Positions 1 through 9,273 of a stretch of DNA of 64,000 bases are shown piece by piece. The notes under the pieces were generated by a model. It did no database searches, was not told where the DNA came from, and was given only the letters and a program-made list of their open reading frames with translations. The translations under genes were made by a program, and so were the position numbers. Numbering within the stretch: the stretch's first letter is position 1; the number at the start of each line of letters is the position of its first letter. The stretch lies in contig OW387147.1 of the NCBI GenBank assembly GCA_936440205.1, positions 34,559,629 to 34,623,628 on the forward strand, given 5' to 3'. This stretch comes from Lepidonotus clava (taxonomy: Eukaryota; Annelida; Polychaeta; Phyllodocida; Polynoidae).

Positions 1-61
1 CTCGGACTTCGGCTGTTTTGTCCTAACTTCGGCTTAATTACTCTATTCGGCTCATCTTTAG

Positions 62-475
62 TGGTTGTTTCAGGAAAGAGGACACGTCTGGACACCAGGA
101 GAACTGTTAAAGAACTCTGTTTATTCGGGCCTCGCCGCCCCTTTATATACTAGAGAGGTCAGCCCTGATTGGCTGCCTTCGGTCACGTGACCTACAACTG
201 ACGTCACTTCCGGTTTATATATTCCGTTTCCGGTTTACATTTCACTTCCGGTTTACATATTTCCGGGTTTCGTTCCATTACGTTTTCGTTATTCGTTCTT
301 TACATATTCGTTATTCGTTCTTTACATATTCGTTCTTTACATCTATTTCGTTCTTCGTTCTTTACATATTCGTTATTCGTTCTTTACATATTCGTTCTTT
401 ACATCTATTTCCATTATTACCTTATTTCTATTATTTTAACCTCTATGTATTTTGGCTGAATAGCCGTTCATCACA
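62..475 (-). mobile_element. LTR-like sequence at the left edge
   Basis: Read on the minus strand this stretch begins TGTGATGAACGGC and ends near ...AACAACCA. In between, a TATATAAAGG box is followed about 20 bases later by AATAAA, the usual promoter-then-poly(A)-signal order of a long terminal repeat. If it is a 5' LTR, the body of the element lies to the left, outside the window; it could equally be a solo LTR. No partner LTR or coding part is visible, so family and age cannot be given. The ends are approximate. Confidence 0.4.
283..415 (+). repeat. Short tandem repeats of TTCGTTATTCGTTCTTTACATA type
   Basis: Imperfect copies of TTCGTT and TTCTTTACATAT words follow one another for about 130 bases inside the LTR-like sequence, in its presumed promoter-upstream part. 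Similar words begin further left (TTCCGGTTTACAT around 200-260). Confidence 0.7.
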
Positions 476-1068
476 CTTATAATACTATAAGGGTAGGAAC
501 CTAAAACTGTACCCTGCAGTTTGCACTGACATATATTTTGGATTTATGACTAAACTATATGATTATTTGGTGAAATAAACAATGGTTTGTATTTCAGAAA
601 AATGATATAAACCAATTGGCTGTTGTATTTTATTGATATTTATGCTCAATAAATGGCAATTGACAATTTTATTGAAATAAATGAAACTGCACCCAGCATA
701 GCAGCATACCATATATGGCAATGCCCTTATTTGGAAAGGACTTTATGAATGGAGGTCACATGACCAACCACATAGGGCAATGTGCATATATGCCAATTGG
801 TAATTATAGGCAATGTACAATTGTAATTATAACTCCCCTGCATGTTAAAACCTATGTTTAACCATAGTTTTCTAGTTGTTGTATAATATGCATTACTAGT
901 TCCTTCAAACAGGTTAATTAAGACATGGGAGGATAGGGGAATTCCCTGTGACATCACAATGTTAGTTACACAAGAGGCCCGTAGGGGTTCTGAACAAAAG
1001 ACTTCATTGTTTACATAAAATAGTACCCTCATACAACCCAGGCATTTGTGCCTCTGACATCACAGTAA
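476..1068. other. AT-rich stretch without a recognised feature
   Basis: I see no coding exon, terminal repeat or RNA gene here. Open frames are short and lack family resemblance. Confidence 0.5.
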
Positions 1069-1136
1069 CCAATGGCCTAGTGGCTAAGGTGCAGGACTTC
1101 AAATCTGGAGGTTGGAGGTTTGGGTGCACCCCTGAT
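1069..1136 (+). mobile_element. tRNA-like module (SINE head or tRNA pseudogene)
   Basis: An A-box-like GGCCTAGTGGCTAAGG is followed about 30 bases on by a B-box-like GGAGGTTTGGGTGCACC. The spacing is tRNA-like but the acceptor stem does not pair well and the B box departs from GGTTCGANTCC. A decayed SINE head or tRNA pseudogene is more likely than a working tRNA gene. Confidence 0.45.
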
Positions 1137-1338
1137 GTTCATCTTATTAGTTATTCTTCATTTCTATCATTTCAACCATTTATATTACATGATTCATACC
1201 CTAAGAAACATACATATGTATGAATTACCCTGGGATACTTACATAATTATATAAATTATAGCTTTATTAGTTCTGTTTTATATTTTACAAGAATATATTT
1301 TTCCTAATATGACTTTGTAAAATTAAAAGTTCTTTACT

Positions 1339-1420
1339 AGCCATAGGTGGGACTTGAACCACCAACCTTCAGATTTGAAGCTCTAAGCTCTAGCCACTGG
1401 GCTAGTTTGACTCATAGTAA
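1339..1420 (-). mobile_element. tRNA-like module, opposite orientation
   Basis: On the minus strand the A-box-like TAGCCCAGTGGCTAGAGC is followed by GGTTCAAGTCC, a good B box. Its middle (CTTCAAATCTGAAGGTTGG) resembles the plus-strand module at 1069, so the two appear to be inverted relatives about 200 bases apart. No clean acceptor stem is seen, which points to a SINE head or pseudogene. Confidence 0.5.
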
Positions 1421-1650
1421 TAGAGGGTGTTCATAAATGGTATCACCATATAGCTTCTAACTTGCTACTTGGGATTACTTTCCAGAATGTTTGAACAAGT
1501 TTGGGAAACCCCTTTAGCACTATAAATAACCAACCAACCCAGTCAATGAGTTGCATTCTGACCAGTAAAGAGGCACTGAAGGGGGAAAATATACATACAG
1601 CTACATTTACCTGTAAAATAGGCCACACAATAATACAAAACAAACTGAAA

Positions 1651-1817
1651 TGTAATTAAATTGTGTAGCAATACCTCATCAATTTATTTATTTCGGAGAG
1701 GCGTGACGTCATCGCCCCCGTAACCATCGCTACGGCGATTTGTTGTATCGTCGCTATATAAATCGCTAGGCCAAATCCGTTGGTCATTCTCGTTCCAACC
1801 ATCCCAGCAGAATTTTG
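1651..1817 (+). repeat. Ngaro split direct repeat A1
   Basis: Starts TGTAATTAAATTGTGTAGC and contains CGTGACGTCATCGCC and a TATATAAATC box. It is repeated almost identically at 6934-7114. This left terminal repeat probably carries the element's promoter, as in related YR elements. Confidence 0.9.
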
Positions 1818-1935
1818 CCCACTCTGGGCGATTATTTGAATTATTTCATTGGTCTTAAGGGGTTTAGACCGATTATTTATGCGTAACGAATTTTTTGTAC
1901 GCATGATTCAGGTTATCTAACTGAAACTTACCGGG

Positions 1936-2824
1936 ATGACGAAGAAGAATTTCTGCAAGAAATGCCAATCCAGGCACATAGCCCCGACGGGCAAGAGGTG
2001 CAATCTTCTCAACGATTCTGCAGCAGGGATATTGGATGATATCTCTGTCGATGGTGGTGTTAGGGCGAAGAGTGGGAATCGTTCATTGGATGATTTCCGG
2101 GAGCCGGTCCAATCGTCTCCGAAAGCAGTCGGTAATCAAGCTCTCACCGAGCGGATGGGGGCGATGGAGAAGAATATTTCAAGGCTGGTGGGCGCAGTCA
2201 ACCGGTTAACGGAGCAAGAACCCGGGCCTAAGGTACATCCAGGCGATGATTCCGACGACGACAGCGATGGCTGGATACAGGTATCGCCCCGAAAGTCCAG
2301 GCCTACAGCAAGGAGGAGGGGGAAAATGCAGCGATCGCCCAAGCCGGCCAGCCCCGTCATCGAGTCTTCGGGCGATGAATCGGACCAATCCAGCGATCGT
2401 TTGTCTTCTCCTGCGGAAAAGAAAGGTAAAACAAAGAAATTTGCCCAAAAGATGTACTGTAAGAGTGGCGATAAGCCTAAAAATATCGAAGAGGTCCTGT
2501 TAGTTGGTCTGAAGACCATAGGAAAGCTAATTATCGACAAAAAGGATCCACTGCCAGCGGTAAAACATGTGAAATTGTTAACGGAGAAGGCGTCTAAACG
2601 CATTTACACTTTTGAAACATTCAATCAGTACGATATCGCTGTTAGGGCAAGGGCTGGCAGAGGTGGGCATGAGGAATTTGGTACATTTGATCAAGAAGAA
2701 ATAATGTCAGCTTTCGCTTTTGATAACACTTTCAAGGCTAATGTCAACAACAAGCCAGGGGGTTACAAAGGTAAACAAAGCCAAAACAATGGCAGGGCTT
2801 ACTCAGAAAAAATATGCTTTTGGT
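1936..2824 (+). other. Ngaro gag-like region
   Basis: Fossil part. The N-terminus holds a C-x2-C-x3-H-x3-PTG-x2-C motif of the type found at the start of ORF1 in DIRS/Ngaro elements. A charged, low-complexity middle rich in Asp, Ser, Lys and Arg follows. The region is interrupted at its 3' side by an inserted MITE. Its function is inferred from position and from the Cys/His motif. Confidence 0.65.
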
Positions 2825-3548
2825 TTAAGGATAAACCCCAGTGATGGACGGCCAATTCATGAAAGCATCAATTATTTTCTTATTAAAGCTCTGATCATAA
2901 CATGCTATACATCAATTCAAAGCTGAGAATTTTCTCTTTTTATTGATATATATGAAATTATAATCAACTTGGAATTAAAAATTTTATAAAATAAAAACTG
3001 ATTTTTTAACTTTTATTTTTTGAACGTTGATATCTCAGTTAATATTAACCTGACAAGTATAATACTTTACACACATCTTCACAACATTCATTAGCAGGGA
3101 ACCGTGTCTCAGATTATTTATTAAGGTCTTAGATTTTATTTTATGATCAAAAACGGCAAAAAACGGGTAACATTTTTAGATTTATTTGTCATACCATTTT
3201 CTACATTACATAAAAACGAAACTAGGACCTATATCAACATTCTGAGACACGGTTCCCTCCATATATATCTCAAGAATATCTACTGAAAATTTCAAAGCTT
3301 TGCATAAAAAATTAAGTGAGATATTCATGTTCAAAAAATAAATTTGAATATTATGATTTTCATGTTTGCAACCCACTTACTGAGCTATAGTTCTGTGGAT
3401 TTTTATATAAGTTATATCAATAGAAAATGCTATTTATTGACTACCCAATGATGTTCTCCATTTCATAATACTATAAGAGGCAAGTGTATTGATCCTAATT
3501 AAAGGCAGTCCCGCCATACACACTCCCATCAGTGGGGTCTATCCTTAA
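2825..3548. mobile_element. TTAA-flanked MITE nested in the Ngaro element
   Basis: TTAA followed by GGATAAACCCCAGTGATGG at 2825 is matched by CCATCAGTGGGGTCTATCC then TTAA ending at 3548. The terminal inverted repeats are 19 bases with two mismatches, and the TTAA on both sides is the target duplication expected of piggyBac-like transposons. The interior is AT-rich and non-coding. It holds a second inverted pair (AGGGAACCGTGTCTCAGA near 3096 and its complement near 3240). It must be younger than the Ngaro insertion it interrupts. Confidence 0.8.
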
Positions 3549-4289
3549 TTCAGAGGGAGGATGCTATGGAAAATGCAACCTGAATCACGCATGTATTGTT
3601 TTTGAAAAAAGGGCCATAGTAAGAAAGATTGTCTTTGTGTAAACCAGGACAAGAAATAGGAATGCGCTTTCAAATCTGAGAGGATTCAAGACGTTCAAAA
3701 CTTATCTGATGACGTCACGGTTTCATGTGGATCCTCTCAGTCGTGTCCATGCTCGCCAGCAAGAAATGTCAAATTATACAGTAAATCCAGGGTAACTGGG
3801 TGTAATGGTGGATTCCTCCGTGTTCTTGAGGCAGAAAGTAATAATCCAGCCAATGGGGAAGATGAATTGTATCGTATTTCAAATATTATGTCCGATTCTG
3901 GTACGATCGGTACGCGCCGGTACTGCGCATCGCCGGGGTCAAGCCCGGGTCAAAGCACAGATACCGCTGACGTCACGGGTTTCCGTGTCGAAAGTACACA
4001 AGCGGTGTTGGAGGAGGAGGGTGTAAAACCCAATCGACAAGGTAAATTTGTTCAAAATCTAGCCGATAGTTTTGGGTTATCGGTCGATAGAGAGGGAGTT
4101 GGGGTCCCTGCCGATAGCTGTCCCAAGTTTGAGGAAAATCCATCGGGCCAAACTATAAATACAAAATATTTTGAAAATAATCTTTTATTATCGGCGCGCT
4201 CGCCGAGTGGTGCAACTGTCAATGTATACGAAAAATGCGCCCGGGGGATATGCACTTGCGAATTCTATATCAATGGCACATTGGCTCAG

Positions 4290-5040
4290 TTAAGGCCTTG
4301 TAGGTTTGAATACCTCCTTTCCCTCGGATCAGACGAATGTAAAGATAGATTTAGACCCATGGTTGATGGTATTGTGGATGGGTTTAAAATTGTTGATGAT
4401 ACAGTGCCAAGCGGGGGTCTAAGTTATGATTGCAGAAATTATAATTCCCTTTTCATTGATGGTAACCGTGAAAAAATGGACAAAATAATTGGCAAAGAGT
4501 TAGCTGAGGGCTATTTAAAAATAGTAGATGAAAAACCAGCATGTATTCATTCTATGGGAGCTGTCCCAAAGCTGGATGGAAATATTAGGCCAATAACAGA
4601 CTGCAGTATGCCTGAAAATATCTCTGTGAATAATTATTGTGATAATATTATTGAGGAGTTCAAATATAAAAGTGTAGACAATGTAGTCGCATTATTAAAC
4701 CCAGGAGATTATATGGCATTGGTTGACATCAAGTCTGCCTATAGAGCAGTACCTATATATCCAGAGCATCAGAAATATTTGGGTATTAGATGGGAAATTA
4801 ATGGTAAACATGAGTATTTACAGGACTCCCGCTTGGCATTTGGTCTTAGACTAGGACCCATGTATTTCAATGAAATATCAGAATTTATATATCATATTTT
4901 ATCTTATATATATGGTATTCAAACTGTAAACTATCTGGATGATTTTATTGTCATTGGTTCTACACTGGAGGAGGCTACCTGGGCTCAACAGGTGGCAATA
5001 AGGGTTCTAAGGTATATAGGCTTTCATATAAGCTAGGGAA
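4290..5040 (+). other. Ngaro reverse transcriptase region
   Basis: Fossil part. Recognisable RT blocks run from fingers to palm: a CIHSMGAVPKLDGNIRPITD segment, the palm block DIKSAYRAVPI with the first catalytic Asp, LAFGLRLGPMYF, and the NYLDDFIVIG box near 4.93 kb. The order and sequence fit DIRS/Ngaro-type reverse transcriptases. Bounds are approximate. Confidence 0.9.
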
Positions 5041-5059
5041 AAGTCACCCCACCATCTCA

Positions 5060-5850
5060 GGTATGTACTTATCTGGGGCTTGAAATTGATTCCATTAAGA
5101 TGAAAATCCGCCTTCCCAAAGTAAAATTAGAAAAACTAAAAAATTTAGTTGTAAAACACAGTCAAAAAGCGACAATTAGTAGAAAAGAACTGGAAAGCTT
5201 AGGGGGTTTACTCTCTCATTGTGCCCATGTTGTGGATGGAGGCAGGGTATACTGCCGAAGGGTTTATAACCTTTATAAAGTCCTTTTAAATAATAATTTA
5301 AAAGCTGTAAAAATTGGTCAAGCTTGTAGGGACGACTTAAAATGGTGGGAGAAAGTTTTTAGAAAATTTTAATGGTAAAAAACAGATAGAATATAAAGAA
5401 TTTCCATTGCCCATGGTATCAGATTCATCTATGAAAGGCTTTGCAGTATATATGGGGAGTGACTGGAGGGCAGGGAGTTGGGACAACAGCATTGTTCTAC
5501 CTGATTCAGAATGTAAACATATCATACCAGCCCCTTCTGATATTGTCTTTAACAGGGAAAATATAAATGAATTGGAATTATTTCCAATCATTCGTGGCCT
5601 CCAAGAATGGCTGAGCCAACTTGTGGGTCATAGCGTTAATATTTATACAGACAATACAAAAGTTTTTCATATGATTAGGAAGGGCATTAGTACTAATCCG
5701 ACTTGTATGAGTTGGCTTAGAGAAATATTTTGGATCTGTAAAATTTATAAAGTTAGGCTGGTCCCGCATTACATTAACACAAAAAATAATTTAGTGGCTG
5801 ATACTTTGTCACGTTTATTATACATAAAAGGTGAGGATGCAGCTAAAAGG
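5060..5850 (+). other. Ngaro RNase H region
   Basis: Fossil part following the reverse transcriptase. Visible RNase H landmarks are VSDSSMKGFAVY (first Asp), NELELFPII (Glu), IYTDNTKVF (Asp) and NNLVADTLSRL (last Asp). These are typical of the RNase H that follows RT in YR and gypsy-like elements. Bounds are approximate. Confidence 0.85.
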
Positions 5851-6029
5851 TGTCTTCAAGGTGCAAATTTGTGTTGCTCTAACGCCATTTTTGAATTTTG
5901 CAGAGGAAAGGTGCCTGAAGAGGCGAGTTATAGCGTTGAAAAAATCCGCCGTGGGGAAGACCACACAAAAATTACGGAGGATGCAGTGGAAATGTTATCT
6001 GAAGGTATGTGATAAATTTCACTGCCAGC

Positions 6030-6820
6030 CCTTTAACTGTCACTCTAATCAAGGCTGCCTTTATATTTCCTATTTGTCTAAATTTATGAAAGCATCCTCC
6101 GTTATTAACTATTACCAGGCGGTAATTTACTATCACAATGCCAAGCCAGTCGCAGGCTGGTCAGATGTTAATATAAAAATGGTTGTAAAGGGAATAAAAA
6201 ATTCCAATACTGATAAAGTGGATAGTAAGGAACCACTGAGAGAGGAACACTTAGAGACTTTATATAGGCAGGTAGATTGGTCTGACCAGTTAGGGGTGTT
6301 GATATACATTGTAATTGTATTTTTATTTAGGACACTGCTAAGAGTAGGCCATGTTGTAAGGTCAGAACATATGCTTCTCAGAAAAAATGTAAAATTTTAT
6401 CAATGGGGATGTTTGGTAAAAATACCATCCTCTAAAACAAAAAAACCAGGCCAATTGCATGAAATTCCGGTAAATAGATTACAAAATAAAAGGGTCTGTG
6501 CTGTGTATTTGCTAGAAAAACTATATAAAATACATCCAAAGTCAATGGATGAACCATTATTTTCTACAAGAAAGGTGTCTTATTTATCTTACTCAGTGGT
6601 TAACAAATTGTTGAAAGTTATGTTAACAAAGTCAAAAATTAAGGGTAATTTTTCTACCCACTCCCTCAGGAGAGGTGGCACCACAGATTTGTATAACAAG
6701 GGTGCTTCTTTAACTTATATTAAGGAGAGGGGCCAGTGGTCATCTGATTGTATTTATAAATATATTAGGCCTTCAATCTCCGATAAGATAAGTTATGATA
6801 CATTTTTATCACTACGTTAG
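6030..6820 (+). other. Ngaro tyrosine recombinase region
   Basis: Fossil part at the 3' end of the coding region. It replaces an integrase and would join the circular cDNA into a target by site-specific recombination. Catalytic landmarks are visible: an Arg in LLRVGHVVRSEH, HSLRRGGTTDLY with the His and second Arg, GQW, and the closing Tyr in YKYIRPS. No DDE integrase or protease is seen. Bounds are approximate. Confidence 0.88.
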
Positions 6821-6840
6821 GTAATTGATTTGGAGGAATT

Positions 6841-6933
6841 GGATTAAAATAAATTATATTTATTAAATGTCCAAATCAATTTATCTTGTTGTTATCCTGT
6901 ATTTAATCTAAGTCGTTCTAGCCTCGTAGTAAA
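6841..6933 (+). repeat. Ngaro split direct repeat B1
   Basis: Starts GGATTAAAATAAATTATATT and ends CTCGTAGTAAA, immediately abutting A2. It matches B2 at 7140-7232 with only a few differences. Confidence 0.88.
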
Positions 6934-7114
6934 TGTAATTAAATTGTGTAGCGATACCTCATCAATTTATTTATTTCGGAGAGGCGTGACGTCATCGCCC
7001 CCGTAACCATCGCTATGGCGATTTGTTGTATCGTCGCTATATAAATCGCTAGGCCAAATCCGTTGGTCATTCTCGTTCCAACCACCACAGAGTCAACATC
7101 GCAGCAGAATTTTG
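6934..7114 (+). repeat. Ngaro split direct repeat A2
   Basis: Second copy of A1, directly following B1. It differs from A1 at about two positions over the first 150 bases and has a short extra segment (near 7086-7100) before the shared AGCAGAATTTTG. In this family the B1-A2 junction mirrors the junction of the circular cDNA. Confidence 0.88.
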
Positions 7115-7139
7115 AACTTTAGATTTATTGTTACAGGGA

Positions 7140-7232
7140 GGATTAAAAAAAATTATATTTATTAAATGTCCAAATCAATTTACCTTGTTGTTATCCTGTA
7201 TTTAATCTAAGTCGTTCTAGCTGCGTAGTAAA
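7140..7232 (+). repeat. Ngaro split direct repeat B2 and right end
   Basis: Second copy of B1, ending GCGTAGTAAA. The element ends here without a target-site duplication. Confidence 0.88.
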
Positions 7233-7477
7233 TAATTATGATTTATTTCAATACAAATTAGACAAATATGATAAGTTAGATATGTTTTTCCTATTTAAAT
7301 TACAAATGAATCTGGGTCATTTACTGTGGTCTTGTGTGAATCCTATGAGTCTGCTGGTCATCAGCTTATAGGTTTTGACAGGCACCAGCTAAAAACAAAA
7401 TGGCAATGTGCTACCCTGTCTATTCTTATACTTATAATCAGGAACCCTGGTGCCATTTAGAGGGTTCATGCCCGTAC

Positions 7478-7646
7478 CTGGGACAACTACCCCTGGGACA
7501 ACTACCGTGGGGACAACTACCCCCTAGGACAACTATCCTTTAGGACAACTACCCCCTAGGACTATTACCCCCATAGGATAATTACCCGTGGGACAACTAC
7601 CCCTAAGGACAATTACCCCTTTAACCCCTTTGGGGCGACTACCCCT
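7478..7646 (+). repeat. GGACAACTACCCC minisatellite
   Basis: About nine degenerate units of 15-18 bases built on GGGACAACTACCCC(CTA) lie in a row, followed near 7663 by a run of G. No coding sense is apparent. Confidence 0.85.
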
Positions 7647-8917
7647 TATCTTCCTTACAAAGGGGGGGGGGGGGTGTACGCCATTTAGAGACACCTTTCA
7701 GAAATGGTATTGGCCTCGAATGAACTTATTACAGTTCTATTGAAAAACTAACTTTTTATGATTTCATGAAATGTATACAGGTGAGGAAAAACATATTAAT
7801 ATATTGTGTATATAAATGTCTACATTAGATGCGTACAGTGGATAAAACTTCCATGTATGGTGCTTCTTAGTAAGATTCTTGAGACACTCTGATCTGTTGA
7901 CAAAAACTCTCAATCTTCAACACATGACGTTTATATCATTGGCATTAATCCTAAGAGTAAAGTTCTTTGGAAGAAACTTGAGAAAAACTGGTGTCGGACA
8001 GCTGGCATAACCTTACATTCACTGGCGTTCTAAAACTGAGTAAAAGGCGCACCATGACTTGTTTAGTGTTTGGAGGAAAGCAGACAAACGACGAAATAGC
8101 CCAAGTTTCTTACATCGATCACAATTGATCTATATAGGGGTAGAAATAGTCCCTGTCCCTGGCCATATCCCTCTACCCCTATTGTGGTGGGCAGGGGCTG
8201 CGATGTAAAGGAGGTATTACACCTTGCGATTTGGTTAAGACATCACTAGATTGCAGACACGTGAGAAACGAAATAATGTTTTGCACATGTGTAAAACCCT
8301 CCAAATTACCGAGTTCAAATATCTAGCTTATCTATGAAAATTGTCTATGATATCATGATATCGCGCTGATATCGCCGGATAAGTCACATAGTGTAATATG
8401 GCTTTTAGGGGGTTGGGTCGGTGGGAATCGGGAGGCACGATAAGCTCTGAAGGGAGTGGCAGAAAGTCTATAGGCCCTAAATTACCAGGGTCGTACACAT
8501 CTATTGTCCTGAGCTATCTGCGGGGAACAGAAGATCTCTACAGTGAGAGGGATGGAGGAGGGCCAGCTGGACCCCATAAAGATGGAACACTCGGTAAGGC
8601 TAGAGAAGGCTTAAAGTAGCCGTACCACGATGGGAGAAGTGGAGAGTCGTATTTCTTTATAGAACACTATAACATGTAGTAGCATACAGTGGGAAGTCGA
8701 TTTTTGTTTGGGATGTAGATATAGGGATTTCCTTTGTTTCTCATAATGTAACAAACACTTGAGTTGCTTTCCACGCTATGTTCATTAGCCATATGGACTT
8801 ATATAGCCGTCCATGTCTTATGTCAAATTGGAGCTAATTGGCAAATCGGCTATCATCAAGGCGAGACCAGTACCCTTACCCCACTCAAGTACCAGTTTAT
8901 ACCTGCAAAAAGGCCCT
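7647..8917. other. No recognised gene
   Basis: AT-rich sequence with a short inverted pair (AGGGGTAG near 8138 and CTACCCCT near 8173). I see no exon or terminal repeat. A 73-codon open frame from 8398 has no family resemblance. Confidence 0.5.
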
Positions 8918-9273
8918 GGGGGGCGACCAAGAAAAATCTACGAAAAATCACGTCCACGAAAAGTTAAAATACCCACGATAGCTCCATTTTCTATCGTGGG
9001 ATTTTAGAGAAAAAAAATTTCGTGGATTTTTTTTTTCATTGTTTTTCAAAATTATACACTCCCAAATTGTCCCAATGTATTTCAAACATACATTAAACAA
9101 TATTTTAGGTGGGTTTTTATATATTATGAATGATTTAAGTATGATTATCACTTAATTTTAGTGTCCACGAAATTTTCGTACATTTTTTCTGGGGAGTTTT
9201 TTCTATCGTAGCCACGAAAAATGGGTAAAAACACCTCTACGAAATTTCGTAAATTTTTCTTGGTCGCCCCCCC
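8918..9273. mobile_element. Foldback MITE, family with GGGGGGCGACCAAGAAAAA ends
   Basis: The left end GGGGGGCGACCAAGAAAAA is matched by TTTTTCTTGGTCGCCCCCC at the right end. Inside, CCCACGATAG ... CTATCGTGGG (8971-8999) forms a perfect 10-bp hairpin, and CCACGAAA words recur in both orientations. A second copy in the same orientation lies at 58655-59012. CCCTG on both sides may be the target duplication. It is non-coding and so needs a transposase from elsewhere. Confidence 0.9.

Larger units (their letters stand above)
1651..7232 (+). mobile_element. Ngaro-type tyrosine-recombinase retroelement (broken)
   Basis: A YR retroelement about 5.6 kb long including one nested insertion. Its parts are a gag-like region, reverse transcriptase, RNase H and a tyrosine recombinase. 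The termini have the split-direct-repeat order A1, internal region, B1, A2, B2. That layout, the lack of a recognisable methyltransferase domain and the YLDD reverse transcriptase fit Ngaro (or close PAT-like) elements rather than inverted-repeat DIRS1. There is no target-site duplication; a short AAAT is shared by both ends and the B1-A2 junction. A1 and A2 differ at about two positions in 150 bases, so insertion was recent. The coding region carries about four breaks besides the nested MITE, so this is a broken copy. It lies outside the recognised receptor exons, possibly in a downstream intron. Confidence 0.9.

Noticed and set aside
7478-7646. CRISPR-like array
   Set aside because: Units are short, degenerate and without spacers; this is a minisatellite in animal DNA.
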